The translations under genes were made by a program, and so were the position numbers. The notes under the pieces were generated by a model. The model worked only from the letters and a program-made list of their open reading frames with translations. It was not told the origin of the DNA and did not search any database. A stretch of DNA of 64,000 nucleotides, taken from positions 1,860,001 to 1,924,000 of the forward strand of contig OZ252103.1 of NCBI GenBank assembly GCA_965248395.1, written 5' to 3'. Below, in pieces: positions 53,248 to 62,026 of this stretch. The stretch comes from JAAXHH01 sp965248395 (GTDB taxonomy: Bacteria > JAAXHH01). Numbering within the stretch: the first letter of the stretch is position 1; each line of letters opens with the position of its first letter.

Positions 53248-53276
53248 TTGACATTACCTGGAGGCATTTCTATACT
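53248..53276 (+). promoter_or_regulatory. Promoter of the M24-enolase-oxidoreductase operon
   Basis: Perfect TTGACA (53248-53253), 17-base spacer, TATACT (53271-53276). Transcription would start near 53283: 55 bases before an ATG at 53338 and 92 before the one at 53375. Confidence 0.7.
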
Positions 53277-53374
53277 GGTTGGGTTCATAATCTCAATACC
53301 TCTGTCGCGCTGATTTGTCGCTGCGAACAGTGGTTCCATGGCACTGAATCCGTACCCCACCGAAACGATACCAG

Positions 53375-54640
53375 ATGCTCTGCAACGTCGAACGGGCCAG
53401 GGTATATATGCGGGATTGCGGTCTCGACGCACTGATCGCGACTTCGCCCGTGAATATCACTTATTTCACGGACTACTCCATCTGGATAGACGCGCTCATG
53501 AAGGAGTACATGGTCAAACCCGGCGGTTCGTCAGATATTGCGCAGGGATACGCGCTGTTTCCATTCGATGGGGAGCCTGCCTTGATGGTGACCAGTTCAA
53601 TGCTGGCCGTCAACGGCGTGGACCTGTGGGTGCGGGACCTGAGGATCAGCGGTGCGGCCGGGCTGGACTGGTCCCTGGCGCCAAAGCGGTTGTCCGACCG
53701 GATGCACCGGATGTACACCCTGTTGAAGGGCGCGCCGGATAGCCGCACCACCACCGATGCGCTTGCGGGCGCCTTGAGCGACCGGGGTCTTTCCGGTGGA
53801 ACGCTGGGCGTGGAAGCGGACGGCATGACAGCCGCCCGGTACGAACATCTGTGCCAGGCTCTGCCCAACGCGCGCCTGTTGGACTGTTCCAACCTCATCC
53901 GCCTGCTTCGCATGGTCAAGACCCGGGACGAAATCGACAGGCTCACGCGGGCGGCCGAAATCAGCGAAGTGGCGGCCATGTTGGCCATGGAACAGGCGAG
54001 TCCGGGGGAGAACGTACAGGAGGTCATCCACCGGTTCAGGGCGGAGCTTGGAAACCGGGGGGCGGACCTGGATCATTTCGCATTCGGGTGCCACGGACTC
54101 GGGATCGCGACGGAAACGGACTTCACACTCGGCGACTCGGAGGTGGAATACGTGGACTGGGGATGCCGTTATCGCTCCTGCTTTTCGGACACCGGGACCA
54201 CTTTTGCCATGGGGCCCCTGTCCCACGACATGCAGAACCGTTTCGACGTGCTTCGCGCATCCATGGACGCCGGTCTGGCCGCAATACGACCCGGCGTGAA
54301 AGCCTCGACGGTACAGGCGGCGATGCAGGGTGTCGTGGACGAAGCGGACCTGCATATGTATCCCCACGGGCACGGGGTCGGCATGGAAGTGAGGGACTAC
54401 CCCGTTCTCGCGCCGGACAGCGGTCTTCGGATCACGGATGACTGCGTGGACATTCCTTCCGATTTAGAGATTGAAAAAGACATGGTGCTCAATGTAGAAG
54501 CGCCGCTCAGCCTGGCGGGGGTAGGGTCCCTGCACCTGGAACAATCCGTGGTTGTAACCCCGGACGGATGTCGACCTCTCACGGATCAGCAAAGGGAGAG
54601 GCCGGTGTTTCCGCTCAGAAACTGCTTTAAACTCCCATGA
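53375..54640 (+). CDS. M24 family metallopeptidase (Xaa-Pro aminopeptidase-like), possibly frameshifted at its start
   Basis: 421 residues in the open frame. An N-terminal creatinase-like domain (GLDALIATSPVNITYFTDY) is followed by the pita-bread domain with all five metal ligands: Asp in YVDWG, Asp in FSDTGTTF, His in HGHGVGMEVRDYP, Glu in NVEAPLS and Glu in HLEQSVVV. It cleaves Xaa-Pro peptides, or an amidine or amide as in creatinase. Upstream, frame +1 from 53338 reads MALNPYPTETIPDA, which looks like the missing N terminus; joined there, the product would be about 435 residues. The stop overlaps the next start by 4 bases (ATGA). Confidence 0.88.
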   Translation: MLCNVERARVYMRDCGLDALIATSPVNITYFTDYSIWIDALMKEYMVKPGGSSDIAQGYALFPFDGEPALMVTSSMLAVNGVDLWVRDLRISGAAGLDWSLAPKRLSDRMHRMYTLLKGAPDSRTTTDALAGALSDRGLSGGTLGVEADGMTAARYEHLCQALPNARLLDCSNLIRLLRMVKTRDEIDRLTRAAEISEVAAMLAMEQASPGENVQEVIHRFRAELGNRGADLDHFAFGCHGLGIATETDFTLGDSEVEYVDWGCRYRSCFSDTGTTFAMGPLSHDMQNRFDVLRASMDAGLAAIRPGVKASTVQAAMQGVVDEADLHMYPHGHGVGMEVRDYPVLAPDSGLRITDDCVDIPSDLEIEKDMVLNVEAPLSLAGVGSLHLEQSVVVTPDGCRPLTDQQRERPVFPLRNCFKLP

Positions 54641-55644
54641 TCATTTCCCGAATCGTCCTGCACCATCCCGCGGGTCTCCTGCGTATCCTGACCGACGCGG
54701 GCCCGGAGGGACATTGTACAGGGATCCCTTCCACGGAATCCGACATGGACGGCGTGGCTCCCATCCTGCTCAACTCGAACCCCCTGGATCGGGAACGTAT
54801 CTGGTGCTCACTGAAGGAACTGGACGGTAGGCTGTCTCCGGGTCTTCGCGCCGGGATCGACGTCGCCATGTGGGACCTATCCGCGAAGATTGCGGGCCGG
54901 TCTCTATTCCGGCACATCAACGGGTTTCGAGACCGCGTTCCGGTCTGCCAGGTTGGTACGGCGGGAGCCACCGCCCGGGAGATCGTAAAGGAAGCGGAAG
55001 AAGCGCAGCGTGCCGGATTCAAGGCCTATCGATTTCACGCCTTTTCCGATGAAGCGTCGCTCATCCAATTGGTTTCTGAGGTTCGCGCGGCCGTGGGGCC
55101 GGATTTCCCCCTGGTGCTCGACGGCCGGACCCGCTGCGTGGTCGACGAGGCGATACGAATCGGCAGGGCGCTCGACGACGCGGACTATTTCTGTTTCGAC
55201 CACCCACGTCCCGATAACGACCATACGGGCGGAAGGCAGGTCGCCGGCAAAATTGACACCCCGACCAGTTCGGGGGTGTCCGGCCCCATGGAAGCGGCAC
55301 AGGTCATGGCGGGCCAATCTGCCGATCACGTGCGAACCTGCGTGCAACGTGCGGGCGGAATTACGGATGTGCTGAAGTCCACCCGCTGTGCCGAGGCCTT
55401 CGGAGCCTACTGCCACCTGGACGGATTCGGTATATGCGACGGATTCGCCCATCTCCATCTCGTGGGCGCCCTTAGGAATACTCCCTTTCTAGAGATGACG
55501 GGCCGCGAGAATGCTTCGCCATTCGTCCGAAATTCGTTGCGGTCACACGAAGGTTTCGTCGAGCTTCCTGATGCGGCGGGCCTCGGCATGGAACTCGACC
55601 AGAACGCCGTTATGGAAAGCACCCTGGAACGGATCGAAACCTGA
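54637..55644 (+). CDS. Enolase-superfamily (mandelate racemase/MLE-like) protein with a degraded active site
   Basis: 335 residues. The fold pattern is clear: GLRAGIDVAMWDLSAKIAGRSL, AQRAGFKAYRFHAF, DEAIRIGRALDDADYF and RAGGITDVLKSTRCAEAFGA. The usual catalytic KxK after the second strand is RFH, the first metal Asp is kept (LVLDG), the second reads FDHP where EEP is normal, and the third Glu (usually GE) is missing in IDTPTSSGVSG. Mg2+-dependent proton abstraction is therefore doubtful. It overlaps the M24 gene by 4 bases and precedes an intact-looking paralog by 30, so it may be a partner or regulator of it. Function not assigned. Confidence 0.75.
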   Translation: MIISRIVLHHPAGLLRILTDAGPEGHCTGIPSTESDMDGVAPILLNSNPLDRERIWCSLKELDGRLSPGLRAGIDVAMWDLSAKIAGRSLFRHINGFRDRVPVCQVGTAGATAREIVKEAEEAQRAGFKAYRFHAFSDEASLIQLVSEVRAAVGPDFPLVLDGRTRCVVDEAIRIGRALDDADYFCFDHPRPDNDHTGGRQVAGKIDTPTSSGVSGPMEAAQVMAGQSADHVRTCVQRAGGITDVLKSTRCAEAFGAYCHLDGFGICDGFAHLHLVGALRNTPFLEMTGRENASPFVRNSLRSHEGFVELPDAAGLGMELDQNAVMESTLERIET

Positions 55645-55674
55645 ATGGGTCCGCAATGCGGACAAGGAAATCCC

Positions 55675-56865
55675 ATGCAGATCCGGGACGTTAAATGCTA
55701 TGTGCTGGAGGGTGAACCCGAGACGCGGCGGGAGCGTTGCGGGGACCGGGGTAACATGGCGCCCGTGCCGCCGGGCATCTCGGGACTGTTCACCCACGAC
55801 CAGGGATTCGGCGCCGGCGCGCCGGATGGATTTTCTTTCGAGGGGGATGGACCCGAGCCGACCTACCGCCTGTTGATCCGGCTCGTAACCGATGGCGACC
55901 TGGATGCCTACGCCGACTATGCCACCGGATTCGATCCCCGGGACCTGGAATGGCAGGGCAAAGCGTTCCTGGCCCGGTACGCCCACATGCTCATCGGCGT
56001 GGATGCCTTCGACCGGGAATACGTCTGGCAGCGGTTCTGGATGGCCCAGCGCTTCATGTATACCGGAAGAGGGTTACTGGATACCGTCGACCGGATGTTG
56101 TGGGATCTGGCAAGCCGAATCGCCTGCCTTCCCATCTACAAACTGCTGGGCGCATGCAGGGAGAGCGTACCCGCCTATTGCAACGTCGGCGGCCGGACCA
56201 TCGACGACCTGGTGGCCAATGCGGTGAAGCGGGTCGATGAAGAGGGATTCATTGGCTGTAAGGATCATTCCTACCGGGGTGTGAAGACCAACGGGGAGAT
56301 GTCCGTGAAGCTGCGGGAGGCGCTTGGTGACGAAATCATGCTCTTTCACGATCCCGTTGAGTCCTACACTTATGAAGAAGCCGTAAAAATCGGGCGCATC
56401 ATGGAGCAGTGCCATTACCGATGGATCGAGGAACCGCTTCAGGATTACGATATCATGGGGTTAAAGAAACTGTGCGCCACCCTCGACCTTCCGGTACTGA
56501 CCCTGGAATGGATCGGAGCCATAGGTGGACAGCCGTACAACACGGCGCCGTACCTGGCGTTGCAGGCCGCCGATATCGTCCGGCAGCGGGGAATCGGCAT
56601 CACGGGCCAGGTCAAGCAGGCCCAACTGGCCGAGAGCTTTGGCGTGGAGGTGCATGGCGGGGACCCCCATGTAATCCTGGCCATCGGCAACGACCCCGTC
56701 TTCGAGGCCTACATGGGGCTGCAGCCTCGTCCGACCGAAGAGGAACTCGACTGCCGGGGCACGCTCGTCGTGGAGGACGGCGCCATGTCGATCGCCTGGA
56801 GTGACCGTCCCGCGCCCGAACCGGACTGGGACGAGTTGGCTCGGAGCGCGATTACAGTCATCTGA
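55675..56865 (+). CDS. Mandelate racemase/muconate lactonizing enzyme family protein (enolase superfamily)
   Basis: 396 residues. The N-terminal capping domain is followed by a barrel with metal ligands Asp in LFHDPVESYTY, Glu in WIEEPLQDYD and Glu in LTLEWIGAIGG. TGRGLLDTVDRMLWDLASR and EEGFIGCKDHSYRG lie before them, and HGGDPHVI lies late in the barrel. The metal triad is complete, unlike in its upstream neighbour. Members dehydrate or racemise sugar acids and other carboxylates. The ATG at 55675 is chosen for AAGGAAAT upstream; the frame is open back to 55645. Confidence 0.88.
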   Translation: MQIRDVKCYVLEGEPETRRERCGDRGNMAPVPPGISGLFTHDQGFGAGAPDGFSFEGDGPEPTYRLLIRLVTDGDLDAYADYATGFDPRDLEWQGKAFLARYAHMLIGVDAFDREYVWQRFWMAQRFMYTGRGLLDTVDRMLWDLASRIACLPIYKLLGACRESVPAYCNVGGRTIDDLVANAVKRVDEEGFIGCKDHSYRGVKTNGEMSVKLREALGDEIMLFHDPVESYTYEEAVKIGRIMEQCHYRWIEEPLQDYDIMGLKKLCATLDLPVLTLEWIGAIGGQPYNTAPYLALQAADIVRQRGIGITGQVKQAQLAESFGVEVHGGDPHVILAIGNDPVFEAYMGLQPRPTEEELDCRGTLVVEDGAMSIAWSDRPAPEPDWDELARSAITVI

Positions 56866-56892
56866 AGTGGGCATCCAAAACGTGGAGCGAAC

Positions 56893-57882
56893 ATGACCGA
56901 AACAATACGATGGGGCATACTCGGAACGGGAAGCATCGCCCATAAGTTCGCCGACGGGCTCAGGGCCGTACCCGACGCCGAACTGGCAGCAGTGGGATCG
57001 CGGGCTCAAGGCACGGCGGACACCTTCGGCGATACTTTCGAAGTGCCCAGGAGACACGATTCATACCAATCCCTGGCAGAAGACCCCGAGGTCGACGCGA
57101 TCTACGTGTCCACCCCCCACCCCATGCACTGCGAGAATACATTGCTCTGCCTGAACGCGGACAAGGCCGTCCTCTGCGAAAAACCCTTCGCGCTTAACGC
57201 ACGGGAAGCGGAGAACATGGTCCGCTGTGCACGGGACAGAGGCCTATTTCTCATGGAGGCCATGTGGACACGGTTTATACCCGTTATCGCGCAGGTCCGT
57301 CAGTGGCTCGCCGAAGATGCGATCGGCGAGGTGCGCATGATGATGGCCGATTTCGGATTCCGCGCGGACTTCAATCCCGAAGGCCGCCTGCTTAATCGGA
57401 AACTGGGCGGGGGAGCCCTCCTGGACATTGGCGTTTACGTCACCTCGCTGGCTTCGATGGTTTTCGGTAAACAGCCGTCCCGTGTCACGGCACTGGCGGA
57501 TATAGGTGAGACCGGTGTCGATGAGCAAACCACCATGGCCTTTCGTTATGATTCAGGCGCCATGGCCTCCCTAATCTGCGCCGTGCGGATAGATACGCCC
57601 CGGGCAGTTTCGATTCTGGGGACAAGGGGTAGCATCCGTATTCCAACGCCGTTCTATGATGCGTATGTCGCGACGCTGAACATGGACGGCGAGGAATCCG
57701 TCACAGCCGAACCAGCGCGGGCGGAAAACGGTTTCAAATACGAAATCGAGGAAGTGGGCCGTTGCCTGCGGGAAGGTAAACTGGAAAGCAATACACTTCC
57801 CCTGGACGAGACGCTGGCCATAATGGGGACGCTGGATGACGTCCGATCGGAAATCGGTTTGAAGTATCCCGGTGAATCGTAA
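56893..57882 (+). CDS. Gfo/Idh/MocA family oxidoreductase
   Basis: 329 residues. The N-terminal Rossmann domain has WGILGTGSIAHKFADGL, then VDAIYVSTPHPMH and VLCEKPFALNAREAENM with the conserved EKP lysine. The C-terminal sheet domain has GGGALLDIGVYVTSLASMV, carrying the catalytic Asp/Tyr pattern. It oxidises a sugar, inositol or related alcohol with NAD(P). It lies 27 bases after the enolase-family gene and overlaps nothing; GGAGCGA precedes the ATG. The same operon holds an aldo/keto reductase, consistent with sugar or polyol catabolism. Confidence 0.92.
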   Translation: MTETIRWGILGTGSIAHKFADGLRAVPDAELAAVGSRAQGTADTFGDTFEVPRRHDSYQSLAEDPEVDAIYVSTPHPMHCENTLLCLNADKAVLCEKPFALNAREAENMVRCARDRGLFLMEAMWTRFIPVIAQVRQWLAEDAIGEVRMMMADFGFRADFNPEGRLLNRKLGGGALLDIGVYVTSLASMVFGKQPSRVTALADIGETGVDEQTTMAFRYDSGAMASLICAVRIDTPRAVSILGTRGSIRIPTPFYDAYVATLNMDGEESVTAEPARAENGFKYEIEEVGRCLREGKLESNTLPLDETLAIMGTLDDVRSEIGLKYPGES

Positions 57883-57892
57883 AGGAGCAAAT

Positions 57893-58870
57893 ATGGAGTA
57901 CGGCAGCATACCCAATGTAGACAAGCCCGTGTCGCGCCTGGTACAGGGCACGATCATGTTGAGTTCCACGGAAGAGGAATACAGCTTCGACCTGTTGGAC
58001 AACGTATATGAAACGGGTATCAACACGTTCGACTGCGCCCATCTTTACGGAAACGGAGAGTGCGAGCGCGTATTCGGTAAATGGCTCGAAGACCGGGGCC
58101 TTCGGAAGGAAGTCGTCATACTCACCAAGTGCTGCCACATGAACGCGGACCGCGATCGCGTGACGGCCTTCGATATATCGTCTGACCTTCACGATTCCCT
58201 GGCTCGGCTGCGTACGAACTACGTAGATCTCTACCTGCTGCATAGGGATGACCTGCGGGTACCCGTGGGACCGATCGTGGATACGCTCAATCACTACATC
58301 AGCGCGGGAATCCTGGGCGTGATCGGTGGTTCCAACTGGACCCACGACCGGATCGAACGGGTCAATCTCTACGCCGCTACCAGCGGGCAGCAGCCCTTCA
58401 CGGTAAGCAGTCCGAATTTCAGCCTGGCCGAACAGGCCGAACCGCCCTGGACGGGATGTATCAGCATCAGCGGGGCCGAGGGGGCCGCCGCCCGGTCCTG
58501 GTATCTCGAGAACCGGATGCCGCTGTTTACCTGGTCCAGTATCGCCAACGGGTTCTTCTCCGGTCGGGTGAACCGGGAGAACTTTGAATCCCTGGTCGAA
58601 GAAGGCGTATTTGACGAGAGCGCCGTCAGGGCGTATTGTACGGAAGACAACTTCGAACGGCTGGACCGCGTCGGCCAACTGGCGGCCGACAGGGGACTGT
58701 CCGTACCCCAGGTCGCCCTGGCCTATGTGCTCAGCCAGCCACTCAATATCTTCGCTCTCGTCGGCGCCCGCAGCGGCGAGGAGATCAAGGCGAACCTGCA
58801 GTCGCTGCAAACGAAACTGTCGGACGAAGAGATGGCCTGGCTGAACCTGGAGCGATCGGAACGTCCGTGA
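57893..58870 (+). CDS. Aldo/keto reductase
   Basis: 325 residues, TIM barrel. The catalytic tetrad is seen: Asp and Tyr in NTFDCAHLYGNGE, Lys in VILTKCCH and His in LYLLHRDD. The NADPH-binding end reads VALAYVLSQPLNIFALVGARSGEEI. Reduction of a sugar-derived aldehyde or ketone, or the reverse, is expected. The start at 57893 (MEYGSIP) is set by AAGGAG six bases upstream; the open frame reaches back to 57872, inside the preceding gene. Its TGA opens a 20-base tandem repeat. Confidence 0.92.
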   Translation: MEYGSIPNVDKPVSRLVQGTIMLSSTEEEYSFDLLDNVYETGINTFDCAHLYGNGECERVFGKWLEDRGLRKEVVILTKCCHMNADRDRVTAFDISSDLHDSLARLRTNYVDLYLLHRDDLRVPVGPIVDTLNHYISAGILGVIGGSNWTHDRIERVNLYAATSGQQPFTVSSPNFSLAEQAEPPWTGCISISGAEGAAARSWYLENRMPLFTWSSIANGFFSGRVNRENFESLVEEGVFDESAVRAYCTEDNFERLDRVGQLAADRGLSVPQVALAYVLSQPLNIFALVGARSGEEIKANLQSLQTKLSDEEMAWLNLERSERP

Positions 58871-58927
58871 TGCGGCTGAATACCCCATGATGCGGCTTGA
58901 ATACCCATAACGCGGTGGTAACACACA
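58868..58927. repeat. Three 20-base tandem units filling the AKR-to-binding-protein gap
   Basis: Units 58868-58887 and 58888-58907 are nearly identical (TGATGCGGCTGAATACCCCA and TGATGCGGCTTGAATACCCA). A third, 58908-58927, matches the second at 12 of 20 positions and ends at the A of the next ATG. The first unit begins with the AKR stop codon. Confidence 0.6.
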
Positions 58928-60588
58928 TGAAATATGCTGCCATACTCGTAACTGCGCTGCTTCTGACGATCGGCGGCCTTTCCGTGTATACAAGTCACCC
59001 GGAAGCCCAGGTGCGAAACGCCGTCGGCAAGGTGATGCCCACGGATGCGGCACCCCTGGATCGACAGGTCTTCCGTTTTCTGAACGACGAACCGACCAAT
59101 CTGGACATCGGCGTGGCCATTTACGAGGTGGGCGGCATAGTCTTCCTCTTCGAACGCCTGACCATGCTGGACCACAACAACCGCGTTATCCCCGGCGCCG
59201 CTTCCGAATGGACAGCGTCGGAGGACCAGACGCGCTGGACCTTTCAGATGAGGCCCGACGCCCGGTGGAGCGACGGCCGGCCGGTGACTGCCCACGATTT
59301 CGAATACAGCTACAAGCGCATGCTGGACCCCTCTTCGGGCAGTGGGTACGCCTTCTTCTACTACAACATTAAGGGCGCCCGGGCGTTCAACACGGGGCAG
59401 AACACCGATCCGAACTCGGTGGGCGTGTACGCGGAAGACGACATGACCCTCGTGATCGAGACCGAGGGCCCGTGTCCCTACCTGCCTATGATCGCGGCGT
59501 TTTTCACGTCGATCCCCGTACCGCGCTGGCAGGTGGAGAAATTCGGCCCCCGCTGGGCGAGCGACGAGAACGCAGTCAGCAACTCGTCCTACAAGATCGA
59601 CAGTTGGCGTATCGGCGAGCGCCTCACGCTATCCCTCGACACCTTTTACAACGGGCCGGTGAAGGGTTATTTCTCGGAGATCCACTCCATCTTCAAGAAC
59701 CGGGGCAACACCGGGGTCATCTCCTACGAAAACGACGAACTGGACCTGGTGCAGATCGACGTGCGGGATCTCAACCGCGTTGAGGGAGATCCTGTGCTGA
59801 GTTCCGAACTGCACAAGTACATGGATTTCAACGCCATCTACCTTTTCTTCCGGACGCGCGAAGGCGTTTTCAGCGACCACCGGGTGCGACAGGCCATCAG
59901 CCACTCCATCGACCGGGACGCGCTTTGCAATATCGTGCTCCGGGGTACGGCCCTGCCCGCGTACACCATGCTTCCGCCGGGCTTTCCGGGATATTCAGGC
60001 GATAAGCTCGAAGACGTGCAGCGATTCGACCCGGATCTGGGAAAACGCCTGCTTGCCGAGGCCGGTTATCCGGGAGGACGGGGATTTCCTTCCGTGGACA
60101 TCTGGCTGCGGAACGATCCATACCGGATCATGGCCGCCGAGGCCATATCAGGCATGCTTTCCAACAACCTGGGCCTTAAAGTGGGCATACGGAACATGGA
60201 GCCCCGGGTCTACAGCGAAGCCATGGCGCAGTACCGGATCGACCTCAGCCTGATCCCCTTCCAGTACGATTTCCCCGATCCGCACAACCTCCTCGGCATG
60301 GTATGGCACTCGCAGCCCGTGGGAGCGGGTCGCCACGACTGGATGAACGGTGAATTCGACCGGCTCATTGATGAGGCGGCGAGGGAAACCGACGAGGAAC
60401 GCCGATTCGAGATGTACAACGAGGCGGAACGGATCCTGGTCGAAGACGTGGGCGGCGTGTTCCTGTACCACGACTACTTCCTGCAGCTCCGCAAACCCTG
60501 GCTGGCGGGCTGGCAAAAGGACTCCATGGGCCAGGAACCTTTTTTCATCGACAATTCGACGATTACGGATCTGTATATACGGCGGTAG
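58927..60588 (+). CDS. ABC-type oligopeptide-binding protein (family 5)
   Basis: 553 residues. An N-terminal hydrophobic segment (AAILVTALLLTIGGLSVY) acts as signal or anchor. The OppA/MppA-type body shows FRFLNDEPTNLDIGVA, WTFQMRPDARWSDGRPVTAHDF, YSYKRMLDPSSGSGYAF and RVRQAISHSIDRDALC-type strings. It should bind peptides in the periplasm. No permease or ATPase genes follow. It is last in the plus-strand operon that begins at the M24 peptidase, which could act on the imported peptides. The ATG at 58927 has only a weak GGTGGT upstream; a TTG at 58897 is the alternative. Confidence 0.87.
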   Translation: MKYAAILVTALLLTIGGLSVYTSHPEAQVRNAVGKVMPTDAAPLDRQVFRFLNDEPTNLDIGVAIYEVGGIVFLFERLTMLDHNNRVIPGAASEWTASEDQTRWTFQMRPDARWSDGRPVTAHDFEYSYKRMLDPSSGSGYAFFYYNIKGARAFNTGQNTDPNSVGVYAEDDMTLVIETEGPCPYLPMIAAFFTSIPVPRWQVEKFGPRWASDENAVSNSSYKIDSWRIGERLTLSLDTFYNGPVKGYFSEIHSIFKNRGNTGVISYENDELDLVQIDVRDLNRVEGDPVLSSELHKYMDFNAIYLFFRTREGVFSDHRVRQAISHSIDRDALCNIVLRGTALPAYTMLPPGFPGYSGDKLEDVQRFDPDLGKRLLAEAGYPGGRGFPSVDIWLRNDPYRIMAAEAISGMLSNNLGLKVGIRNMEPRVYSEAMAQYRIDLSLIPFQYDFPDPHNLLGMVWHSQPVGAGRHDWMNGEFDRLIDEAARETDEERRFEMYNEAERILVEDVGGVFLYHDYFLQLRKPWLAGWQKDSMGQEPFFIDNSTITDLYIRR

Positions 60589-60636
60589 GAACAACGCGGG
60601 TACGCAGGCGAGACTGCAAGATACGTTCCAGTTAAT

Positions 60637-61926
60637 TCACTGGATCCTCGCCAGGTCCTCCCAAAACCGCGGATAGGTCTTCCCTACAACGTCCGGGTCG
60701 AGGATGTTCAGGTTCCCCAGGCGGGTACCCAGCACGGCGAAGCTCATGGCCATGCGGTGGTCGTGATAGGTTTCGATGTCGATGATCTCAGAAGCGTTAA
60801 GCGCACTTGCTGGTAATTCCGATACTTCGATGTAGTCGCCGCCGGTCGTCACGTCCACTCCGATTTTCCGCAGTTCCGCGGCTGGCGATTCGATCCGGTC
60901 GCACTCCTTGAGTTTCAGGGTTCCGATTCCCGTAATCCTCGTCGTACCGGGAATCAGCGGTGCGATCGCGATCAAGGTCAACGCCGCGTCCGGAATGTCT
61001 CCGCAGTCTATTTCACCGCCTGCAGGTAAAACACAGCCATCATTCGGTCCTTCGATAACGGTCCTATCTTCGTCCACCTGGATGCGGGATCCCAGCCTTT
61101 CACATATCGCAAGGAACCGTATATCCCCTTGCCGGGTATCCGCTCCAAGATTCTCGAAGACTACCTTCCCGCCATGAATCAGGGCCAGGGCAGCGAAGTA
61201 GGAACCGGCTGACGCATCCCCTTCCACCGTCAGGAGACCAGGGCGGTAATTTTGCCTGGCCACGGTGAATCTTCGGTACGCATCGTTCGCTACATGGACG
61301 CCAAACTTACGCATTTCGTTGAGCGTAATGTCGACGTACGGCCGGCTGACGAGTTTGCCGACCACGGATATTTCAAGACCATCGGGCAACCTCGGTCCGA
61401 TCTGCAACAAGGCGGAGAAGAACTGGCTGGATACATCGCCTTTCATCGTGACCGTACGTTCGAACTTATCGGGTCCCCTGACGGATACTGGCAGACATCC
61501 TCCGTTTACGGACGATGTTTCCCCACCTAGTGCGGCGATGGCATCGACGAGGGGCCTGTTCGGCCGTTGGTTCAGGGTTCCGCGGCCGACCAGTCGCGTT
61601 TCCTCGGTTCTTAGCACGGACAGCGCGATCAGGAATCGTGCCGAAGTCCCGCTGAGACCGAGATCAAGAGTAACCGGCCCCTCCACGAATCGACCACCCT
61701 GGCCCTCTACCATAAGGCAGCTGTAGTCGGCGTCCGCGTCAATGGGTATGCCGAGCCTGACTAGGCATTCCACCATCTCCCGGGTGTCGTCGCAGTCGCA
61801 TGGCGCAGTGATCTCGGTGGTTCCCTCGGCCAGCGCAGCGAGCACCAGGTTTCTGAGTGTAATGGACTTGCTCCCTGGCAGGACGATACTCAGATTAAAC
61901 TTATTACGAATCGTACTAACTATCAT
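60637..61926 (-). CDS. aroA: 3-phosphoshikimate 1-carboxyvinyltransferase (EPSP synthase)
   Basis: 429 residues from the ATG at 61926, matching EPSP synthase length. Motifs: LPGSKSITLRNLVLAALAEG (shikimate-3-phosphate lysine and arginine), LGLSGTSARFLIAL, LNQRPNRPLVDAI, GDVSSQFFSALL, catalytic Asp in GDIPDAALTL and KLKECDRIESPA. It joins PEP to shikimate-3-phosphate in aromatic amino acid synthesis. Serine and alanine replace the usual TMR in the GT(T/A)MR loop, a modest divergence that could affect PEP or glyphosate contact. The frame is open to 61974, but no ribosome-binding site supports either start. AT-rich palindromes abut the ATG. Confidence 0.9.
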   Translation of the reverse strand: MIVSTIRNKFNLSIVLPGSKSITLRNLVLAALAEGTTEITAPCDCDDTREMVECLVRLGIPIDADADYSCLMVEGQGGRFVEGPVTLDLGLSGTSARFLIALSVLRTEETRLVGRGTLNQRPNRPLVDAIAALGGETSSVNGGCLPVSVRGPDKFERTVTMKGDVSSQFFSALLQIGPRLPDGLEISVVGKLVSRPYVDITLNEMRKFGVHVANDAYRRFTVARQNYRPGLLTVEGDASAGSYFAALALIHGGKVVFENLGADTRQGDIRFLAICERLGSRIQVDEDRTVIEGPNDGCVLPAGGEIDCGDIPDAALTLIAIAPLIPGTTRITGIGTLKLKECDRIESPAAELRKIGVDVTTGGDYIEVSELPASALNASEIIDIETYHDHRMAMSFAVLGTRLGNLNILDPDVVGKTYPRFWEDLARIQ

Positions 61927-61950
61927 AGTATTAATACTAATAATATTATT
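61927..61950. promoter_or_regulatory. Two adjacent 12-base perfect palindromes at the aroA start
   Basis: AGTATTAATACT (61927-61938) and AATAATATTATT (61939-61950) lie head to tail directly upstream of the aroA ATG at 61926. They form a strongly AT-rich patch in a GC-rich window. They could be an operator or a melting region; if translation starts at 61974 they are coding. Confidence 0.4.
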
Positions 61951-62026
61951 ACGTTTCGATATAGATCTATTCATAATAGAACGAAAGAATCAAAGGTCGT
62001 CATTTCACCCGAACCGTGTTCTCCAA

